Origin: Aequorivita todarodis
GTDB taxonomy: Bacteria; Bacteroidota; Bacteroidia; Flavobacteriales; Flavobacteriaceae
Direction of reading: 5' to 3'
Assembly (NCBI RefSeq): GCF_028561335.1
Contig: NZ_JAQQTG010000020.1
Coordinates: 203,895-267,894 of the forward strand
DNA: 64,000 nt
Shown one piece after another: positions 59,964 to 64,000 of this stretch. The position numbers and the translations under genes were made by a program. The notes under the pieces are model-generated. The model saw only the letters and a program-made list of their open reading frames with translations. It had not been told where the DNA came from and made no database searches. Position 1 is the first letter of the stretch. The number at the start of each line of letters is the position of its first letter.

Positions 59964-62897
59964 GTGCTAACCAAACTAACTATAATTACTTTTTTAAGTT
60001 CCTGGGTAATAACCTTTGCCCAGGAAACATTGCATTTTACAACAAAACATGGTCTGCCCACCAATCATATTTATGACATTGCAGAAGACGCGGATGGTTT
60101 TATGTGGTTTGCCACTAAACAAGGCTTGGTAAAATATGATGGTGAAACATTTAAGATTTTTACCATAAAAGACGGACTGCCCAACAACGACACTTGGCTT
60201 TTAGAGCCAGATTTGAAGGGAAGGCTTTGGTTTTTTTCAAAAAGCCAGCGACAAGGTTATATTAAAAATGATAGTATACATACGTTTGCAACCAAGCAAA
60301 ATGAAGTTATATCGCCTAGATTTATCTATAAATCGAAAGATAGTTTGTGGTTCAATGGAACATCTGGAGTGCAAACTTTTAATAAGGACAATATAGTTGA
60401 TGCTGGGTTTTTGAATCATTCAAACCTCGATTCAATTAATATGAATTTATTGGAAATTCAAAAAAAGTATGGTTATAATAGTAAATTATCCATGCCTATT
60501 TTTGTTAATCCCGAAACCAATGATATTTTATTTTTTCAAAAGGATAAATTATTGGTTTATGATTGGAATTTAAGTTTTAAAAAAGAAATAACGGTAAATA
60601 TTCCCTTGGAATTTGAAAATAAAATGATAGAAAACCAAGGACTATTGTACAATCAAATAGGGTATTTTGCCATGGGAAAAGGAGTTTTGTTCATTGACTT
60701 CAAAACCTATCACACTATTTATAAATCTTTTAAAGAATTGGTGAACGTTGAGGAAGTTAAATATTTTAGATGTACGAGCCAAAAAGATAAAATTCAAGTA
60801 AGTATTCCCGGCAAACTTATAATTTTTGACAATGAATTAAATTTAAAGGAAACTCATTCCTTCCCGATGGATATGAGCAAGCTGAGTTTTAAGGACAATA
60901 ATGGAAATCTTTGGATTGCAGACCTTTCAAATGGTCTATCAATGATTCCGAAAAACATTCAGCAAACCAAGTATTATTTAAAGAATAAAAAGATCCAAAA
61001 AATCAATATAATGGACAGTATTCTATATGCGGGCGCAAATGATGACGGCTTTTTCCAATATGTGGTTTCCGAGGATAACTTCAAAAAAATAAATCATTTT
61101 ACCAAACAGAATGCAGAGATATATCAAATTAAAAAAAACAGGGCCAATCACATTAAATACTTCATTTCAGCAGGAAACTCCTTTATAATAGAACAATCTC
61201 TTTTGAAGCCATTACACTATGAAAAATTGAAAAGCACGGGAGATAAAGTTGCGGGAATTAAGGATATTGCTACAGTAAACGGTTTTAATTACATAGTTAC
61301 CAATAGCGCTATAATCTTAAATAAAAACATGGATGAACCATCAGAATTTATAGTCTTTAAAAATGGGCTTTTATTTGCCGAGATTTTCAAAAACCAATTA
61401 TATACAGCCGGAAGCGATGGATTGCACAAAATTGTAGGTGATAAAATAGTAACGTTTAAGAGTCAAGACCCCTTGTTGAACGTTTCAGTTTCAACGCTAA
61501 TGCCAGATAATGATTACTTATTTGTGGGCACAGATGGCCGCGGGGTTTATCTTTATAATGATTCTGAAAAAATTTTCCATTTAAAAGAAACAGATGGTTT
61601 AAGCATTCAGCGGATTATAAAAAAGGAAAATGTGTTGTGGCTGGCGACCCAAAAAGGAGTAAAAAAAATAGCTTTGGACCAAAAAAATATAGAAAGCTCC
61701 AAAATTATAGATGCCTTTTATACGGCAGACGGACTTTGGCAAGACAATACCAATGATATTTTTATAAAGGATAGTTTGTTATATGCTGCCAGTGATGACG
61801 GCTTAGCAGTTTTAAATATTAATAGTAAAAGTTATCAGAAAAAACCAAAATTATATTTCAATTCGCAAAACGATACTTTATTCTTTAAAAATGGGGAGCG
61901 CGATCAAATTACTATTTCGTTTTCAACGCTTGATTATGTAAATCAAAAGCAAATTGCCTATCAATATAGATTATTGCCTATTCAAAAAGAATGGGTTTCT
62001 ACAACTACAAAAACTCTTAATTTTTCAAATCTTTCACCAAAACTCTATACACTGGAAGTAAAAGCTACCGATCAGCATTTTAACGAAACTATTTCCAAAC
62101 AATATTTACACGTAATTCCTGCTTGGTACCAAACCTTAATTGCTAAAATTGGCTTTGGACTATTGGCGCTTTTTTGTCTTTGGTTATTTTTCAAAATTTT
62201 AAAAACAAGAATCAGAAAAAAAGAAGAAACAAAAGCACAGCACGAAAAAAAATTGGCCGGTTTGGAACTGCAAGCTTTACGAAGCCAAATGAATCCACAT
62301 TTTGTTCACAATTCACTAAATGCAATTCAGTATTTCATTCAACGAAACGAAGTGGAGCTTTCCGAAAATTATTTGTCAAAATTCTCACAGCTCATTCGGT
62401 TGTTTTTCGAATATTCTCGTTTACAAACTGTTACTATCAAAGAAGAACTAAGCTTGCTCAAAAATTATCTTGAAATTGAAAAGTTACGCTTTGAAGAAAA
62501 GTTGAATTTTAATATTGTCGTTTCAGAAAAAATTGATGTCGAGGAACAAGCCATTCCATCTATGCTTTTGCAGCCCATTGTTGAAAACGCCGTAAATCAC
62601 GGATTGTTCCACAAAAAAGAAAGCGGGACCGTTACAATCAAGTTCATATTTATTAATGACACAACCTATCAAGTACTTGTAGAAGATGACGGAATTGGAG
62701 TAATTAAAGCGAAAAAACTTTTCAATACATCATCAAAAAATTATCGATCAAATTCTTCCTTAGTTTTACAAGAAAGAATTGAGTTACTTAACCAAAGTAC
62801 AAATTGGAATATTGAATATTCTATTAAGGACTGCTCAGAAATAGATATAGAAAAAACCGGAACCTGTGTTACCCTAACCTTTAACCAATCCCTATAA
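59964..62897 (+). CDS. Sensor histidine kinase with two-component propeller (LytS-type)
   Basis: A 977-aa membrane sensor. The start is a GTG (V/M LTKLT) just after the lipoprotein stop; the nearby ATG at 59962 is out of frame. A signal peptide ends near TFAQ. Residues about 22-600 carry Reg_prop-type propeller repeats (GLPTNHIYDIAEDADGFMWF, NGNLWIADLSNG, DGLWQDNTNDIF). A Y_Y_Y domain follows (AYQYRLLP, FSNLSPKLYTLEVKA), then one membrane helix (about 720-742) and a His_kinase domain with NPHFVHNSLNAIQ (phospho-His779) and HATPase IVENAVNHGL. It phosphorylates the adjacent LytTR regulator. The propeller faces the periplasm and is thought to sense polysaccharide or surface cues. Neighbours suggest the large surface proteins. 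Confidence 0.9.
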   Translation: MLTKLTIITFLSSWVITFAQETLHFTTKHGLPTNHIYDIAEDADGFMWFATKQGLVKYDGETFKIFTIKDGLPNNDTWLLEPDLKGRLWFFSKSQRQGYIKNDSIHTFATKQNEVISPRFIYKSKDSLWFNGTSGVQTFNKDNIVDAGFLNHSNLDSINMNLLEIQKKYGYNSKLSMPIFVNPETNDILFFQKDKLLVYDWNLSFKKEITVNIPLEFENKMIENQGLLYNQIGYFAMGKGVLFIDFKTYHTIYKSFKELVNVEEVKYFRCTSQKDKIQVSIPGKLIIFDNELNLKETHSFPMDMSKLSFKDNNGNLWIADLSNGLSMIPKNIQQTKYYLKNKKIQKINIMDSILYAGANDDGFFQYVVSEDNFKKINHFTKQNAEIYQIKKNRANHIKYFISAGNSFIIEQSLLKPLHYEKLKSTGDKVAGIKDIATVNGFNYIVTNSAIILNKNMDEPSEFIVFKNGLLFAEIFKNQLYTAGSDGLHKIVGDKIVTFKSQDPLLNVSVSTLMPDNDYLFVGTDGRGVYLYNDSEKIFHLKETDGLSIQRIIKKENVLWLATQKGVKKIALDQKNIESSKIIDAFYTADGLWQDNTNDIFIKDSLLYAASDDGLAVLNINSKSYQKKPKLYFNSQNDTLFFKNGERDQITISFSTLDYVNQKQIAYQYRLLPIQKEWVSTTTKTLNFSNLSPKLYTLEVKATDQHFNETISKQYLHVIPAWYQTLIAKIGFGLLALFCLWLFFKILKTRIRKKEETKAQHEKKLAGLELQALRSQMNPHFVHNSLNAIQYFIQRNEVELSENYLSKFSQLIRLFFEYSRLQTVTIKEELSLLKNYLEIEKLRFEEKLNFNIVVSEKIDVEEQAIPSMLLQPIVENAVNHGLFHKKESGTVTIKFIFINDTTYQVLVEDDGIGVIKAKKLFNTSSKNYRSNSSLVLQERIELLNQSTNWNIEYSIKDCSEIDIEKTGTCVTLTFNQSL

Positions 62898-62899
62898 TT

Positions 62900-63646
62900 A
62901 TGAGTTTTACCGCCTTATTAATAGATGATGAGCGAAAAGCATTAGCTATTCTAAAAAACAAACTGGAGCGCTTTTGCACCAATATTGTGGTAATTGGCGA
63001 AACCCAAAGTCCGGTGGAAGGCTTAGCTTTAATTGAGAAATTGAACCCTCAATTGGTATTTTTAGATGTAGCGATGCCGGAAATGAGCGGTTTTGATCTA
63101 CTTGCCAAAATCCCAAACCCCACATTTGAAATTATATTCGTAACTGCTTTTGACAGTTATGCTGTAGATGCACTAAACCATTGCGCTATTGGATATTTGG
63201 TTAAGCCTGTAGATAATCAATCACTCATTGCTACCGTGCTAAAGGCTATAAAAAACATTGAAGCCAAAACGGCTTTAGAGAAAAACAAACTGCTTATTGA
63301 AAACTTGGGGGTCCAATCTTTTCAAGATCGAAAAATGGTCATTCCCAGCCAAGAGGGTCTGGAATTTGTAAAAATAGATTCCATAATCCATTGCGAAGGT
63401 ACCGATGGTTATACCAAAATACATTTTGACGACAGAAAATCTATTTTAAGTTCAAACAGTATTGGCCATTTCAATAAACTTTTAAAAAACAGTGACTTTT
63501 TTTTGGTTCACAAATCACATCTTATAAATCTAGACCATATTCAAAAATACCTCAACGAAGGAACTTTAATTTTGAGCAATAACCATAAAGTACCTGTTTC
63601 CCGAAATAGAAGAGTGGATTTTCTTAAAACTTTTAAAAACAGTTAA
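62900..63646 (+). CDS. LytTR-family response regulator
   Basis: A 248-aa regulator. The receiver domain (1-120) has LLIDDERKAL (acid pocket), QLVFLDVAMPEMSGFDLL with phospho-acceptor Asp56, FVTAFDSYAVDAL and GYLVKPVD (Lys). The LytTR DNA-binding domain spans about 140-245 (VIPSQEGLEFVKIDSIIHCEG, HKSHLINLDHIQ, VPVSRNRRVDFL). It starts three bases after the kinase stop, so they are co-transcribed and translationally close. Its targets are not shown; adjacency suggests the preceding surface genes. Confidence 0.95.
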   Translation: MSFTALLIDDERKALAILKNKLERFCTNIVVIGETQSPVEGLALIEKLNPQLVFLDVAMPEMSGFDLLAKIPNPTFEIIFVTAFDSYAVDALNHCAIGYLVKPVDNQSLIATVLKAIKNIEAKTALEKNKLLIENLGVQSFQDRKMVIPSQEGLEFVKIDSIIHCEGTDGYTKIHFDDRKSILSSNSIGHFNKLLKNSDFFLVHKSHLINLDHIQKYLNEGTLILSNNHKVPVSRNRRVDFLKTFKNS

Positions 63647-63707
63647 AAAGCTTTTAAAAGGCTAAAAAACAAAAGCATTCTTAGTATCTTCATTAAAATT
63701 TTTTCTT

Positions 63708-63890
63708 ATGAAGAATCTAGTCCACATTTTATTTCTGGCAATCGTATTTACAGCTTGCAAAAATACTTCAGAAAAAACCGAAACCGAAGCAATAATTGAT
63801 ACTCCTTTGGAAGAAGTTGATGGCGGGGAAGCCGCAACTGAAAAGGGTTTTACTATTAACCCTGTAGAGCACGCTGTAAGCTTCCCTTAA
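63708..63890 (+). pseudogene. Lipoprotein cut short, probable UlaG-like MBL protein
   Basis: A 60-aa reading frame with signal LAIVFTACKN (lipidated Cys about residue 18), a Glu/Thr-rich linker and then FTINPVEHAVSFP before the stop. The stretch INPVEHA is like the start of UlaG-type metallo-beta-lactamase lipoproteins (family members continue HATxxLEW), so the gene appears cut after codon 56 or so. The IS3-like element starts near 63875, just where the similarity ends. It lies 61 bases after the regulator. Confidence 0.6.
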
Positions 63891-64000
63891 AACCGAACTG
63901 TTTAAAAGTAGAATAATTATCTTAATTTTAAACAGTATTATGAGACGAAGTAAATTTTCACCGCAACAAATTGCAAAGATTTTAAAAGAATTCGACAACG
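63875..64000 (+). mobile_element. IS3-type insertion sequence, left end, incomplete
   Basis: From TGTAAGCTTCCC at 63875 the sequence leads into an 11-base inverted repeat (ACTGTTTAAAA at 63897-63907, TTTTAAACAGT at 63926-63936) and then into an orfA-like transposase start at 63940. TG is a common IS3 terminus. The right end is outside the window, so the exact boundaries and target duplication cannot be tested. Confidence 0.6.
63940..64000 (+). CDS. IS3-family transposase OrfA, partial
   Basis: The first 20 codons read MRRSKFSPQQIAKILKEFDN, the classic N-terminus of the OrfA helix-turn-helix protein of IS3-family elements (compare MxKSRFSExQIxxILKE). It runs off the window edge. Full identity of the element needs the next few hundred bases. 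Confidence 0.75.
   Translation, partial: MRRSKFSPQQIAKILKEFDN

Overview
This window is a stretch of chromosome from a member of the Bacteroidota, most probably a marine or soil Flavobacteriaceae; I cannot name the genus. The evidence is several secreted proteins with type IX secretion (T9SS) C-terminal sorting domains, a LytTR two-component system whose sensor is a beta-propeller/Y_Y_Y hybrid, the parA-parB-DUF5683-dapB-lepB gene order, bshB1 (bacillithiol), the long two-part signal peptidase I, promoters of the TAnnTTTG type and few Shine-Dalgarno sequences. Almost every gene from 43 to 28308 is on the minus strand; after that the strands mix.

Layout. 43-5557: exonuclease III, two small membrane or envelope genes, an outer-membrane beta-barrel and a P-type cation ATPase. 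5558-9200: two tandem T9SS-exported seven-bladed propeller proteins, set between an intact acyl-CoA carboxylase 3' end and a decayed copy of that same 3' end. 9201-12721: a three-gene biotin-dependent acyl-CoA carboxylase operon (BCCP, biotin carboxylase, carboxyltransferase). 12849-18332: one very large cytoplasmic protein that joins two alpha/beta hydrolases, a macro-like domain, a CHAT (caspase-like) protease and a helical repeat tail; this is the best candidate for an undescribed system. 18791-25872: a PQQ-type sugar dehydrogenase lipoprotein, signal peptidase I, dapB, DUF5683, ParB/ParA and a 2,4-dienoyl-CoA reductase.

25965-34134: a 2H phosphoesterase lipoprotein, a T9SS esterase, a MntA/HepT toxin-antitoxin pair, aldehyde dehydrogenase, a CarboxypepD_reg-like protein, an acetyltransferase and a DEAD-box RNA helicase. 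34412-49843: an FG-GAP/VCBS T9SS protein, RdgB, a TrmH-family methylase, a sirtuin, several small proteins (VOC, DUF1801-VOC fusion, PA2169-type bundle), an FAD oxidoreductase, a DUF4397 T9SS protein, a persulfide dioxygenase-rhodanese fusion, an M28 peptidase, tRNA-His, BshB1 and a trans-sulfuration enzyme. 49999-52976: a frameshifted ParE-like toxin lying tail to tail with its probable antitoxin, then hutI-hutG of histidine degradation.

53126-64000 is visibly more AT-rich. It carries two large secreted proteins that share a cysteine-rich module, a propeller-like lipoprotein and a LytS/LytTR sensor-regulator pair, all on the plus strand and closely spaced, as if the regulator pair controlled or sensed the surface proteins. 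The region ends in a lipoprotein gene apparently cut by an IS3-type insertion sequence that runs off the window. Intergenic spaces hold several dispersed repeat families (CCCCCTARCCCCC palindromes, GCCTGCCT palindromes, GGGTGCTGGGTGC strings and a pure AACTCAT array) and clear hairpin terminators.
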